In this document: piece by piece, positions 21,137-30,822 of the stretch
How the letters are laid out: every line of letters begins with the position of its first letter
Numbering within the stretch: position 1 is the first letter of the stretch
Assembly: GCA_018971195.1 (NCBI GenBank)
Contig: JAGXBK010000011.1
Location: 1 to 38,339, forward strand
DNA length: 38,339 nt
Source of the DNA: Betaproteobacteria bacterium
Lineage (GTDB): Bacteria; Pseudomonadota; Gammaproteobacteria; Burkholderiales; Casimicrobiaceae
Reading direction: 5' to 3'
Program-made: the position numbers and the translations under genes
Notes under the pieces: generated by a model
Told to the model about the DNA's origin: nothing
The model's input: the letters and a program-made list of their open reading frames with translations, nothing else
Database searches by the model: none

Positions 21137-21563
21137 GGTGATCTCCTGCAAAACACCCAAGACCGGCCCATTATCGATCCGCCACCGTCCAGGTCGGCGC
21201 TGGCACAATTTTCATGCTTATAGCATATGCGTCCGGGTCCGGTGCGACGGACCGCGCCCGATCCGACCGGCGGCACCCCGCCGACCGTCGGCGTTGCGAT
21301 TATTCGACGCTCCCGCACCGGATTGGTACGATGACCGGCGTCGGTCAAGCGGCTATGCTCCAAGCCATGGACTGCGGCCATCGGCCGACGTCCCGCACGC
21401 CGGGAAGCGGAGTTTCCTCCGACCGCGGCGGCAGGCTCGAACGCAAGACCCGGTCGCCGCCGCGGAATTTTTTGGAGGACCGGCACCGGCGTGGACCGGC
21501 GAAACCGTCGCACCGACGCCGGCGCGCCGCGGCCTTTCTGCCAATGGAGCCAGGATCACGACG
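21137..21563. other. 427-bp divergent intergenic region
   Basis: No gene is convincing here. It separates the divergent 557-residue protein gene (-) and the 98-residue membrane-protein gene (+). Features seen are an AT-rich patch at 21205-21230 with the inverted repeat ATGCT-TAT-AGCAT, which contains TATAAG on the minus strand as a possible -10 for the leftward gene, and the terminator-like hairpin at 21423-21473. The short frames across it have no ribosome binding site and look like GC-rich noise. Confidence 0.6.
21423..21473 (+). terminator. Terminator-like hairpin with T6 tract, no gene directly upstream
   Basis: A perfect 10-bp stem (CCGCGGCGGC at 21423-21432, GCCGCCGCGG at 21456-21465) with a 23-base loop is followed by AATTTTTT on the plus strand. 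The opposite strand has no U-tract, so the orientation is plus. No plus-strand gene ends nearby; the next gene starts 90 bases downstream. It may therefore end a short untranslated RNA or act as an attenuator for that gene. The long loop is atypical. Confidence 0.55.
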
Positions 21564-21860
21564 ATGAAGCCACATCCGGACATCGATCTCCGCCAAGGCG
21601 CCATTGCACAGCTGCTGCGCAGACTCTCGTGGCGCAGGCTGGATCGCTCCACCCTGGTCATGCTGCGCCTGGCGCTGCTCTGCGCCGCGCTGCTGGTCGC
21701 GATTCCGTGGCTGATCGCCAAGGGTCCCATCGTGATGTCGCCCGCGGTCCCCGCGTTCACGCAGGCCGCCGAGGACGGCCGGGTGACGCTGCACGCCGCG
21801 GCCGTTGAAGCGCGCCCCGCCGTCGTGCTGCGAAGAAAATCCCACGCCGCGCCGGAATGA
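21564..21860 (+). CDS. Small single-span membrane protein, unknown function
   Basis: The 98-residue frame starts at ATG 21564 with an AGGA stretch 8 bases ahead. It has a basic N-terminal segment (AIAQLLRRLSWRRLDRS) and one membrane helix at about residues 32-48 (LRLALLCAALLVAIPWL). A polar C-terminal part ending in LRRKSHAAPE follows. The basic-then-hydrophobic order suggests an N-in/C-out anchor with a small periplasmic tail. I recognise no family. It is convergent with the FAD/Fe-S oxidoreductase gene (22 bases between the ends) and lies behind a terminator-like hairpin. It is probably real because of the membrane helix and ribosome binding site, but it is not supported by homology. Confidence 0.5.
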   Translation: MKPHPDIDLRQGAIAQLLRRLSWRRLDRSTLVMLRLALLCAALLVAIPWLIAKGPIVMSPAVPAFTQAAEDGRVTLHAAAVEARPAVVLRRKSHAAPE

Positions 21861-21882
21861 GGCGGGTCGGCCGCAACGCCGA

Positions 21883-24800
21883 TCAGAGCAGGACGCGCTC
21901 GATGCCGCCGCGGTTCGCGCGGGTCACGTAGTCGGCCATCCAGTTCTCGCCCAGCATGCGCCGGGCGAGCTCGACGACGATGTAGTCCGCGTCGGTCCCG
22001 GCATCGTCGGAAAAGCGCGACAGGCCCTGCAGGCACGACGGGCACGACGTCAGCACTTTCACGCGGCCGTCGAATCCGTCGGCGCGCAGAGCCGCGGCGC
22101 CGACGCGCATTTCCTCTTCCTTCCTGAACCTGACCTGTGTCGATATGTCGGGACGCGACGTGGCCAGCGTCCCCGATTCACCGCAGCAGCGGTCGGACAG
22201 CGCGACGGGGGCGCCCATCAGCGTGGCCGCGACCGCAAGCGGCTGGTGGATCTTGATCGGCGTGTGGCAGGGGTCGTGGTACATGTAGCGAACGCCGGCC
22301 ACGCCCCCGAGCGCCACGCCTTTCTCGACCAGGTACTCGTGGATGTCGAGCAGGCGGCATCCGGGGAAGATCTTCTCGAATTCGTACTTCTGCAGCTGGT
22401 CGAGGCAGGTTCCGCAGGAGACGATGACCGTCCTGATGTCGAGGTAGTTGAGGGTGTTGGCCACGCGATGGAACAGCACCCGGTTGTCGGTGATGATGCG
22501 CTGGCCCTTGTCGTGATTGCCTGCCGCCGTCTGCGGGTAGCCGCAGCAGAGGTAGCCGGGCGGCAGCACGCATTGCGCGCCGACGCGGTAGAGCATCGCT
22601 TGCGTCGCGAGGCCGACCTGCGAGAACAGGCGCTCCGATCCGCAGCCCGGGAAATAGAACACCGCGTCGGCGTCTTCGCTCATCTTCGCGGGATCGCGGA
22701 TGATCGGGATGACCGCGGGGTCCTCGACGTCGAGCAGCGCGCGCGCGGTGCGCTTCGGAATTCCTGCCGGCATCGGCTTGTTGACGAAATGGACGACCTG
22801 CGCCTTGATCGTGGTCGCCCCTGTGGTCGCCGGCGGATGCTGCGTCTGCGCGCGCGCGCGCCCCATGCGCTTGGCGAACGAATGCGCGAGGCGCTGCGCC
22901 CGGTAGCCCCAGTCGATCATCACCTTCTTCGCGAGCTTGATCGTCGCCGGATCGGTCGCGGTCAGGAAGAACATCGCCGCGGCCGTTCCCGGCCGGAACT
23001 TCGCCCTGCCCTCCTCGCGCAGCAGGTTGCGCATCGCGATCGACACGTCGCCGAAGTCGATGTCGACCGGGCAGGGGTTGACGCACTTGTGGCAGACGGT
23101 GCAATGGTCGGCGACGTCGCCGAACTCGTCGAAATGCCGCAGCGAGACGCCGCGCCGCGTCTGCTCTTCGTAGAGGAACGCCTCGGTCAGGAGCGACGTG
23201 GCCAGGATCTTGTTGCGCGGGCTGTAGAGCAGGTTCGCTCGCGGCGAGTGCGTCGCGCAGGGCGCCTTGCACTTGCCGCAGCGCAGGCAGTCCTTGATCG
23301 AGTCGGCGATCTTCCCGATCGCGCTCTGCTCGAGGATCAGGCTCTCGTGCCCGATCAGGGCGAATGACGGCGTGTAGGCGCTCGTCAGGTCGGCGGGCAG
23401 CGACTTTGATCGCAGCAGCTTGCCGCGGTTGAAGCGCCCTTCGGGATCGACGCGCCGCTTGTATTCGGCGAAAGGCGCGAGCTCGTCATCGGACAGGAAC
23501 TCGAGCTTGGTGATGCCGATGCCGTGCTCGCCCGAAATCACGCCGCCCAGCTCGCGGGCGAGCGCCATGATCCTGGCCACCGCGGCGTTCGCTTCGCGCA
23601 ACATCGCGTAGTCGTCGGAATTGACCGGCAGGTTGGTGTGGACGTTGCCGTCGCCCGCATGCATGTGCAGCGCGATGAACACGCGGCTGCGCAGGACCTC
23701 GGCATGGATGGCGCTGCATTGCGCCGCGAGCGGACCGAAGCTGCGCCCGGCGAAGGTGGCTTCCAGCGGCGCCTTGAGCTCGGACTTCCACGACACGAGC
23801 GCGTCGTGGCTCTGCAACGCCGGAAATGTCGTGTCGATGCGGTCGAGCAGGTCCTGCCAGCGCGCGCGCACCGTGGCGACGAGCGCGCGGGCGTCGGCGA
23901 GCGCCGCCTCGAGCGCCTCGTCGGTCGGACGCGCCTCGCTGCCGGGCCGCCACAGATGCTCGGCGTCGGGTGCGGCGAGAAAAGCGTCGAGCCGGTCGGC
24001 GAGCTTCAGCTTGTTGCGGATCGACATCTCGATGTTGAGCCGCTCGATGCCGTCGGTGTAGTCGCCCAGCCGCTCGAGCGGAATGACGACGTCCTCGTTG
24101 ATCTTGAACGCGTTCGTATGCCTCGCGATCGCGGCGGTGCGCGAGCGGTCGAGCCAGAACTTCCTGCGCGCCTCCGAGGAGACGGCGACGAAACCCTCGC
24201 CTCCGCGTGCATTGGCGATACGGATCACTTCCGAGGCAGCCTTCGCGACGGCCGCGTCGGATTCACCGATGATGTCGCCGATCAGCACCATCTTCGGCGA
24301 GCCGTGACGCTTGGCCTTGGTCGAGTAGCCGACGGCCTTGACGTACCGCCAATCGAGGTGCTCGAGCCCAGCGAGCTGCACGCGCGTCTCGCCCACCCGG
24401 TCGGCCGTGGCGTCGAGATATCGCTTGATCTCGACGATCGCCGGCGTCGACTCGCGCGCCTGGCCGAAGAACTCAAGGCAGACGCTGCGGATCGCCGCCG
24501 GCGTCCGGTGCAGGATGAAGCGCGCGGATACGATGATGCCGTCGCAGCCTTCCTTCTGCACACCGGGAAGGCCGGCGAGGAACTTGTCGGTGACGTCCTT
24601 GCCGAGCCCCAGCTTGCGGAACAGTCCGCCGGGGATCGTCAGCGCCTCGGTGCGCAGCAGCGTCCTGCCGTCCTCGCCGTACCACTTGAGCTCGAAGCTC
24701 GCGTGCGTCGCGTCGTGGATCTTGCCGAGGTTGTGGTCGACCCGGGTAACCTCGAGCCATTGCGCATCGGGTGTCACCATGCGCCAGGACGCCAGATTGT

Positions 24801-25743
24801 CGAGCGCCGTTCCCCACAGCACGGCCTTCTTGCCACCGGCGTTGACCGCGACATTGCCGCCGATGCACGACGCGTCCGCCGACGTCGGGTCGCAGGCGAA
24901 CACTAGTCCATTCGCGTCGGCGATGTCCATCGCCCGCCGCGTGACCACGCCCGCGCCACAGTCCAGCGTCGGCGTCGGTTCCGTGTGCCCGGGGAGCACG
25001 ATGTGCTCGACCCCCGACAGCCGCTCGAGCTTCTCGGTGTTGATGACGGCGGAGCGCGAGTCGAGCGGGATGGCGCCTCCGGTGTAGCCGGTTCCACCGC
25101 CGCGCGGGATGATCGTGAGTCCGAGCTCGATGCAACCCTGCACGATGCCGCGCACCTCCTCTTCGGTGTCGGGGTGCAGCACGACGAACGGATATTCGAC
25201 ACGCCAGTCGGTCGCGTCGGTCACGTGCGACACCCGCTGCAGCCCGTCGAAGGTGATGTTGTCGCGACGCGTGTAGCGGCGAAGCGTGCGCTGCACGCGC
25301 TTGCGCAGTTCCGCGGTTTCCGGGAACCACCGCGCGAAACGGTCGACGGCGGCACGCGCGGCGGCGATCAGTCGCGCGACGCTCGCGTCGCGCGCAGCAT
25401 CGGCGTTGGCGATGCGCCGCTTATCGACTTCGTTCAGCCGGTGATGCAGCGCATCGACGAGGAGCCTGCGCCGGCGCGGGTTGTCGAGCAGGTCGTCCTG
25501 GAGATAAGGATTGCGCTCGACGACCCAGATGTCGCCCAGCACTTCGAAGAGCATCCGCGCCGAGCGGCCGGTGCGCCGTTCGCTGCGCAGCTCGTCGAGC
25601 AGCGCCCACATCGGCGCGCCGAGCAGGCGAATGACGATCTCGCGGTCGGAGAACGACGTGTAGTTGTACGGAATCTCGCGCAGGCGCGATGCCGCTGCGC
25701 GCGTGTCGGCGATGCCTGGAACCGGTTCGTCGAGCGCGTTCAT
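21883..25743 (-). CDS. Giant FAD/FMN-binding oxidoreductase with Fe-S and CCG domains (DUF3683)
   Basis: The 1286-residue protein joins several modules. Residues about 1-170 match DUF3683 ([21 protein letters not shown]). From about 182 there is a PCMH-type FAD-binding domain ([16 protein letters not shown] at about 213), followed by an FAD-linked oxidase C-terminal domain with [14 protein letters not shown] and [14 protein letters not shown]. Two [4Fe-4S] motifs follow at about 818 ([11 protein letters not shown]) and 879 ([12 protein letters not shown]). Two cysteine-rich CCG domains come last: FPGCGSE...CCGYPQ at about 1029-1066 and DPCHTP...CCGESG at about 1156-1186. The layout resembles a GlpC/LldE-type partner fused to a D-lactate/glycolate dehydrogenase. 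It probably oxidises a 2-hydroxy acid and passes electrons to quinone at the membrane, but the substrate is unknown. The ATG at 25743 lacks a strong ribosome binding site. Confidence 0.93.
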   Translation of the reverse strand: MNALDEPVPGIADTRAAASRLREIPYNYTSFSDREIVIRLLGAPMWALLDELRSERRTGRSARMLFEVLGDIWVVERNPYLQDDLLDNPRRRRLLVDALHHRLNEVDKRRIANADAARDASVARLIAAARAAVDRFARWFPETAELRKRVQRTLRRYTRRDNITFDGLQRVSHVTDATDWRVEYPFVVLHPDTEEEVRGIVQGCIELGLTIIPRGGGTGYTGGAIPLDSRSAVINTEKLERLSGVEHIVLPGHTEPTPTLDCGAGVVTRRAMDIADANGLVFACDPTSADASCIGGNVAVNAGGKKAVLWGTALDNLASWRMVTPDAQWLEVTRVDHNLGKIHDATHASFELKWYGEDGRTLLRTEALTIPGGLFRKLGLGKDVTDKFLAGLPGVQKEGCDGIIVSARFILHRTPAAIRSVCLEFFGQARESTPAIVEIKRYLDATADRVGETRVQLAGLEHLDWRYVKAVGYSTKAKRHGSPKMVLIGDIIGESDAAVAKAASEVIRIANARGGEGFVAVSSEARRKFWLDRSRTAAIARHTNAFKINEDVVIPLERLGDYTDGIERLNIEMSIRNKLKLADRLDAFLAAPDAEHLWRPGSEARPTDEALEAALADARALVATVRARWQDLLDRIDTTFPALQSHDALVSWKSELKAPLEATFAGRSFGPLAAQCSAIHAEVLRSRVFIALHMHAGDGNVHTNLPVNSDDYAMLREANAAVARIMALARELGGVISGEHGIGITKLEFLSDDELAPFAEYKRRVDPEGRFNRGKLLRSKSLPADLTSAYTPSFALIGHESLILEQSAIGKIADSIKDCLRCGKCKAPCATHSPRANLLYSPRNKILATSLLTEAFLYEEQTRRGVSLRHFDEFGDVADHCTVCHKCVNPCPVDIDFGDVSIAMRNLLREEGRAKFRPGTAAAMFFLTATDPATIKLAKKVMIDWGYRAQRLAHSFAKRMGRARAQTQHPPATTGATTIKAQVVHFVNKPMPAGIPKRTARALLDVEDPAVIPIIRDPAKMSEDADAVFYFPGCGSERLFSQVGLATQAMLYRVGAQCVLPPGYLCCGYPQTAAGNHDKGQRIITDNRVLFHRVANTLNYLDIRTVIVSCGTCLDQLQKYEFEKIFPGCRLLDIHEYLVEKGVALGGVAGVRYMYHDPCHTPIKIHQPLAVAATLMGAPVALSDRCCGESGTLATSRPDISTQVRFRKEEEMRVGAAALRADGFDGRVKVLTSCPSCLQGLSRFSDDAGTDADYIVVELARRMLGENWMADYVTRANRGGIERVLL

Positions 25744-25895
25744 CTGGATCGGGGATGATACCGCAGCGATTGCTCGCTCATCGCCGAGCATCGGTGCCTG
25801 CGCTGCCATTTCCGGTCGCGTACACCAAACGGTCGGCCCGGACGCCCAGGCCCACTCCTTATACTGCGGGGCTTCGAGACTTACGGCGACAACCC

Positions 25896-26450
25896 ATGGC
25901 GGCCCACAGCACACGGCTGCGCTACGGCGCGGTGACGCAATTGTTCCACTGGATCACGGCGATTCTCGTCCTGGCTGCGTATCTCTACGGGCCGGGAGGA
26001 TCCGAGCAGCGCGTCTATTCGTCGGCGGCCGACCCAGCCCGGCAACTCCACGAAACGCTGGGCTTCAGCGTCCTCGTGCTGGTGTTGCTGCGATTGCTGT
26101 GGCGGACGTTCGACGCAACGCCGGACAATCCGCCGATGCCGGCATGGATGCCCCTGATGGCGAGGCTCGGGCATGGACTCCTGTATGCACTGCTGCTGGC
26201 GGTGCCGCTCTCCGCGATCATCGGCGCGTGGCTCGAAGGTCACGCCGTCACGCTGCTGGGCGGCATCTACATCAACCCGCTCCTCGCGCAAGCGCATGAC
26301 CTCGGCGTGACGACCGCGGCGATACACCGCTGGCTCGGTGACGCCATCCTGTGGGTGGCGGGCGCGCACGCGGCTGCGGCGCTGTTTCATCATTTCGTGC
26401 TGAAGGACCGCGTGCTGCGCTCGATGCTGCCGATGCCACCGCTGGAGTGA
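25896..26450 (+). CDS. Cytochrome b561 family protein
   Basis: The 184-residue protein has four membrane helices (about 17-32, 55-70, 94-112, 147-167) and the histidines expected of bacterial b561 proteins: His18 in QLFHWITA, His52 in QLHETLGF, His144 in IHRWLGD and His158 in [12 protein letters not shown]. The family binds two b haems and moves electrons between quinol and periplasmic or membrane acceptors. The ATG at 25896 is chosen because it begins the conserved [11 protein letters not shown] segment a few residues in; upstream in-frame codons fall in the divergent promoter region. The gene is divergent from the FAD/Fe-S oxidoreductase (152 bases between starts), and a redox link between the two is possible but not shown. 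Confidence 0.92.
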   Translation: MAAHSTRLRYGAVTQLFHWITAILVLAAYLYGPGGSEQRVYSSAADPARQLHETLGFSVLVLVLLRLLWRTFDATPDNPPMPAWMPLMARLGHGLLYALLLAVPLSAIIGAWLEGHAVTLLGGIYINPLLAQAHDLGVTTAAIHRWLGDAILWVAGAHAAAALFHHFVLKDRVLRSMLPMPPLE

Positions 26451-26609
26451 GTGCTGCGTCTCGGGACGCGATGCCGTCTCGCCGGAGACCGCTATCTCCG
26501 CGACGCAGCTTTGTCCCGCGATGCGGCATTACGCCGACGCCCTTGCCGTGTGAGGCGAGCTTTGGAACTGGAGCGCGGCGCGCGTCGATGCGTTCCTCTG
26601 ACACCGTCG

Positions 26610-28112
26610 TCATCCGACGTCGCGCCGGTAGCCGATCGCCTCGGCGAGGTGGCTGCCCTCGATCGCATCGCTGCCGGCAAGGTCGGCAATGGTCCGCGCG
26701 ACCTTGACGATGCGCTGGTGCCCGCGCGCGGACAGGAACAGCTTCGACATCGCCTGCGCGAGCAGGCGCTCGGCAGGCGCCGACAGCGCGCAATGCCGCT
26801 CGGCCTCGGCTGGGAGCAGGCGGGCATTCGACTTGCCCTGCCGGCCGATCTGCCTCGCATGTGCCTGCGCCACGCGCTCGCGGACGATGGACGTTTCGCT
26901 CGAGCGCGAGCTCGGCGCGCGGGCCGCCATGTCCTGCGCCTCGAGCGCCGGCACCTCGATCGACATGTCGATCCGGTCGTAGAGCGCGCCCGACACGCGC
27001 CTGCGATAGCGTGACACCTGGTCGGGCGTGCAGCCGCAACGCCCGCTCGAATGGCCGAGCCAGCCGCAGGGGCAGGGATTCATCGCCGCGACCAGCTGGA
27101 ATTGCGCCGGAAACCGGCTCTGGCGCGCCGCGCGCGATATGTGGATGACACCCGACTCGAGCGGCTCGCGCAACACCTCGAGGACGCGCCGGTCCCATTC
27201 GGCGAGCTCGTCGAGGAACAGGACGCCGTGATGCGCGAGCGAGATCTCGCCCGGACGCGGCACGCCGCCGCCGCCGACCAGCGCGACGGCGCTCGTCGTG
27301 TGATGCGGCGCGCGAAACGGCCGCACGCGCCAGCATTCGACGCGAAACTGCCCCGCGAGCGATGCGATCGCCGCCGATTCGAGCGCCTCGTCCTCGGTCA
27401 TCGCGGGCAGCAGCGGCGCCAGGCGTTGCGCGAGCATCGACTTGCCCGTGCCCGGAGGACCTCGCAGTAGCAGCGAGTGCGCGCCGGATGCCGCGATCTC
27501 GAGCGCGCGCTTGCCCTGCGCCTGCCCGCGCACGTCGGCGAGGTCGGCTCCCGCAGGGGCACCGGCAGTGACTGGGCGCGATTCGAGCACCGGCAACGCG
27601 GCCACGCCGGTGAGATGCGCGCATACGGCCAGCAGCGACGGCGCCGGGAGCACCTGCGCATCGGGCACCAGCGCGGCCTCGTCGGCCGATGCCGCAGGCA
27701 GTACGAACGCGCGGCCATCGTGGCGCGCCGAGAGCACCATCGCCAGTGCGCCGCGGATCGCGCGCAGTTCTCCGGTCAGCGCGAGCTCGCCCGCGAATTC
27801 ATAGCGGGCGAGCGCGTCGGCGGGGATCTGCCCGTTGGCCGCGAGTATGCCGAGCGCGATCGGCAGGTCGAAGCGCCCGGATTCCTTGGGCAGGTCGGCA
27901 GGCGCGAGGCTGACGGTGACGCGTCGCGCGGGAAACTCGAACCGGGCGGTCTGGAGCGCGGCGCGCACGCGATCGCGCGCTTCGCGCACCTCGGTCTCGG
28001 CGAGTCCGACGATATGCACACCCGGCAATCCGCCGGCGAGATGCACCTCGACGCTCACCCTCGGCGCAACGACGCCGGACAGCCCCCGGCTGTGAACGAT
28101 CGCAACCGCCAC
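26610..28112 (-). CDS. comM: ComM/YifB family Mg-chelatase-like AAA+ ATPase
   Basis: ComM is a hexameric helicase that drives branch migration when transformed DNA is integrated; the family is nearly universal in proteobacteria. The 500-residue protein begins MAVAIVHSRGLSGVVAPRVSV across the N-terminal Lon-like domain, with GLPGVHIVGLAETEVREARDRV. It carries Walker A at 218-225 (GPPGTGKS), Walker B as GVLFLDELAEWDRRVLEVLREPLE, the zinc-finger-like CPCGW...GRCGC and sensor stretch YDRIDMSIEVP. The C-terminal chelatase domain ends in the helix GSHLAEAIGYRR. The GTG at 28112 is used because the family begins at this point; a GGGGA stretch precedes it. It lies 194 bases after the GST-family gene and converges with cytochrome b561. 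Confidence 0.95.
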   Translation of the reverse strand: MAVAIVHSRGLSGVVAPRVSVEVHLAGGLPGVHIVGLAETEVREARDRVRAALQTARFEFPARRVTVSLAPADLPKESGRFDLPIALGILAANGQIPADALARYEFAGELALTGELRAIRGALAMVLSARHDGRAFVLPAASADEAALVPDAQVLPAPSLLAVCAHLTGVAALPVLESRPVTAGAPAGADLADVRGQAQGKRALEIAASGAHSLLLRGPPGTGKSMLAQRLAPLLPAMTEDEALESAAIASLAGQFRVECWRVRPFRAPHHTTSAVALVGGGGVPRPGEISLAHHGVLFLDELAEWDRRVLEVLREPLESGVIHISRAARQSRFPAQFQLVAAMNPCPCGWLGHSSGRCGCTPDQVSRYRRRVSGALYDRIDMSIEVPALEAQDMAARAPSSRSSETSIVRERVAQAHARQIGRQGKSNARLLPAEAERHCALSAPAERLLAQAMSKLFLSARGHQRIVKVARTIADLAGSDAIEGSHLAEAIGYRRDVG

Positions 28113-28306
28113 GTCGAGTCCCCGTGCGTACGCCCGGACCGCGCCGCGGGCAAGAACTCGGCGCAACGCCCCGCGGCGCCCCGGGTGCGAGACTCTAGCC
28201 GCCGCGAGGCACGCCAGGCATTCGGCCATCCGGCCGACCGCCCTGACCAATCAGGCGGCGACAGGGGGGTGGCGCCAACGCGAGTCGCTTGCCGCCCGCG
28301 TCCGGC

Positions 28307-28984
28307 TCAAACGGACTCGAAGCGCTGGGTCTTGGCCGGCTCGACCATGTAACGGTAGAACGCCTCGTTGACCTTCGGCCAGTTGGGCCGCGCTTTCATC
28401 GTGTTCATCCAGCGCCGGACGTTCGGGTAGGCCGCGTAGTCGCTGCCGAGGACTTCCGCCAGGGACACCATCGGCGCGCCGAGATAGTCGGCGAGCGTGA
28501 TGTCGTTGCCGCAGAGGTAGGCGTTTCCGGGGCCGATCAGGTCGCGGTCGAGCACCCCGAGCCAGCCCTTGGACTTCTCCTGGCCCCAGGCCACCGTTGC
28601 CTGCTGCACCTTGTCGTCGGCACGCCGCATGAAAGGGAAGACCTGCGGATAGACGAGACCGTAGCCGAAATCGCGATAGAAGCCGGTATTGAGCCAGTCC
28701 ATCCGCTCGTTGACGCGGGCGCGCTGGCGGCGATCGACAGGATACGCCGGCGATCCCGTCCTGTCGGCCAGGTACTTCAGGATCGACGAGCTTTCGGTCA
28801 GGCGAAAGCCATCGTCCTCGAGCACAGGCACCTGCCGGCTCGGATTGATCGACGCATATTCGGGCTGGTGGTGCGCGCCGGTGAAAAGGTCGACGAGCTG
28901 GTAATCCAGCGCGGTGCCGCTGTCGGCGGCGAACAGCACGATGCCGCGGCACGTCGTCGATGCCGGGTGATAGTAGAGCTTCAT
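28307..28984 (-). CDS. Glutathione S-transferase family protein
   Basis: The 225-residue protein has a thioredoxin-fold N-terminal domain (MKLYYHPASTTCRGIVLFAA; cis-proline segment RQVPVLEDD; glutathione-binding LTESSSILKYLAD). An all-alpha C-terminal domain follows, with YLCGNDITLADYLGAPMVS, which contains the family's N-capping box (TLADY). A catalytic Ser/Cys lies in the PASTTCRG loop. The substrate cannot be told; relatives detoxify electrophiles or act in aromatic degradation. The ATG at 28984 has a GGGGAG site 7 bases upstream. It lies between ubiK (70 bases upstream) and comM on the same strand. Confidence 0.92.
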   Translation of the reverse strand: MKLYYHPASTTCRGIVLFAADSGTALDYQLVDLFTGAHHQPEYASINPSRQVPVLEDDGFRLTESSSILKYLADRTGSPAYPVDRRQRARVNERMDWLNTGFYRDFGYGLVYPQVFPFMRRADDKVQQATVAWGQEKSKGWLGVLDRDLIGPGNAYLCGNDITLADYLGAPMVSLAEVLGSDYAAYPNVRRWMNTMKARPNWPKVNEAFYRYMVEPAKTQRFESV

Positions 28985-29054
28985 CGGGTTACTCCCCTGT
29001 CGTTGAGATTTGCGGGCGCAATGCGCGGCATGCGCGTCGGCGTCGCTAGTGTTG

Positions 29055-29309
29055 TCAGCCGTCGTGGCTGAGTGTGGCCATGCGCGCCTCGAGCTCGGCA
29101 ACGCGGGCTTCGAGGTGCTCGAGCTTCTCGCGGGTCCGGCGCAGCACCTCGACCTGATCGTCGAACTCGCGCCGCGTGACGAGCTCGAGCCGCCCGAGAC
29201 CGCTTTGCAGCAGCGCCTTGACGTTCTTCTCGATGTCCTTGGCGGGCGAGGCCTCGATCGCCCGTCCAATTCGGGCGGCGAGCTCATCCAGTGTCGTCGA
29301 ATTCAGCAT
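29055..29309 (-). CDS. ubiK: Ubiquinone biosynthesis accessory factor UbiK
   Basis: The 84-residue protein (BMFP/YqiC family) has an amphipathic N-terminal half (LNSTTLDELAARIGRAIEA, KDIEKNVKALLQSGLGRLELV) and a C-terminal coiled coil (REFDDQVEVLRRTREKLEHLEARVAELEAR split over residues 47-76) that makes it trimeric. UbiK helps assemble the soluble complex of late ubiquinone biosynthesis together with UbiJ. In betaproteobacteria it is commonly found beside glnK/amtB and comM, as here. The ATG at 29309 is preceded by GGAG. It is divergent from torF over 289 bases. Confidence 0.93.
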   Translation of the reverse strand: MLNSTTLDELAARIGRAIEASPAKDIEKNVKALLQSGLGRLELVTRREFDDQVEVLRRTREKLEHLEARVAELEARMATLSHDG

Positions 29310-29463
29310 CGGTCATCTCCTGCGCTCAGTGCGGGGGTTGCACGCATGGGCCTGGGCCTGGGCCCGCACGCAAAGGACCGCGATCCTGATACGGCTTGGG
29401 TTCCCGGCGAGCGGCGCCCCAGATTCGTGCGTCGAGGCTCCCGCCCGCCCGACAATGGTGCGA

Positions 29464-29481
29464 GCGCGATCGACATCGCGC
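29464..29481. repeat. 18-bp perfect inverted repeat in the torF upstream region
   Basis: GCGCGAT, spacer CGAC, ATCGCGC: both 7-base arms are perfectly complementary. It lies about 58 bases upstream of the sigma-54-like -24 element, roughly where an activator dimer for torF-glnK-amtB might bind. It does not match the NtrC consensus (TGCACC-N5-GGTGCA) well, so the factor is unknown. Confidence 0.5.
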
Positions 29482-29536
29482 GGAATCCTGGCCGGAAAGA
29501 CGATCCAATCAATTGAAATAAATCAGATTTTCTTCC

Positions 29537-29554
29537 ACGGCACGCGAAATGCAA
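29537..29554 (+). promoter_or_regulatory. Candidate sigma-54 promoter of torF-glnK-amtB
   Basis: CGGCACG-CGAA-ATGCA resembles the -24/-12 consensus TGGCACG-N4-TTGCA. The invariant GG (29539-29540) and GC (29551-29552) are separated by exactly 10 bases; there is one mismatch in each element. It is 45 bases before the torF ATG. Ammonium-transport operons are commonly sigma-54/NtrC-dependent, which supports the reading. Confidence 0.5.
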
Positions 29555-29598
29555 AGCACGGCCAGGAGGGACGCATCGCTACCAAAGGGCCATCGACC

Positions 29599-30811
<1,213 letters not shown>

Positions 30812-30822
30812 GGGAGCCACCG

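Noticed and set aside
21201-21230. TGGCAC followed by TATAGC/CATATG as sigma-54 or sigma-70 promoter for the plus strand
   Set aside because: Element spacing is wrong for both classes, or the -35 match is too poor; kept only as an AT-rich patch.
26451-26609. Hairpin CTGCGTC...GACGCAG (26454-26508) with an inner GTCTC/GAGAC stem between cytochrome b561 and comM
   Set aside because: The stems are short and compete with each other, and only CTTTG follows; not enough to call a terminator or RNA.
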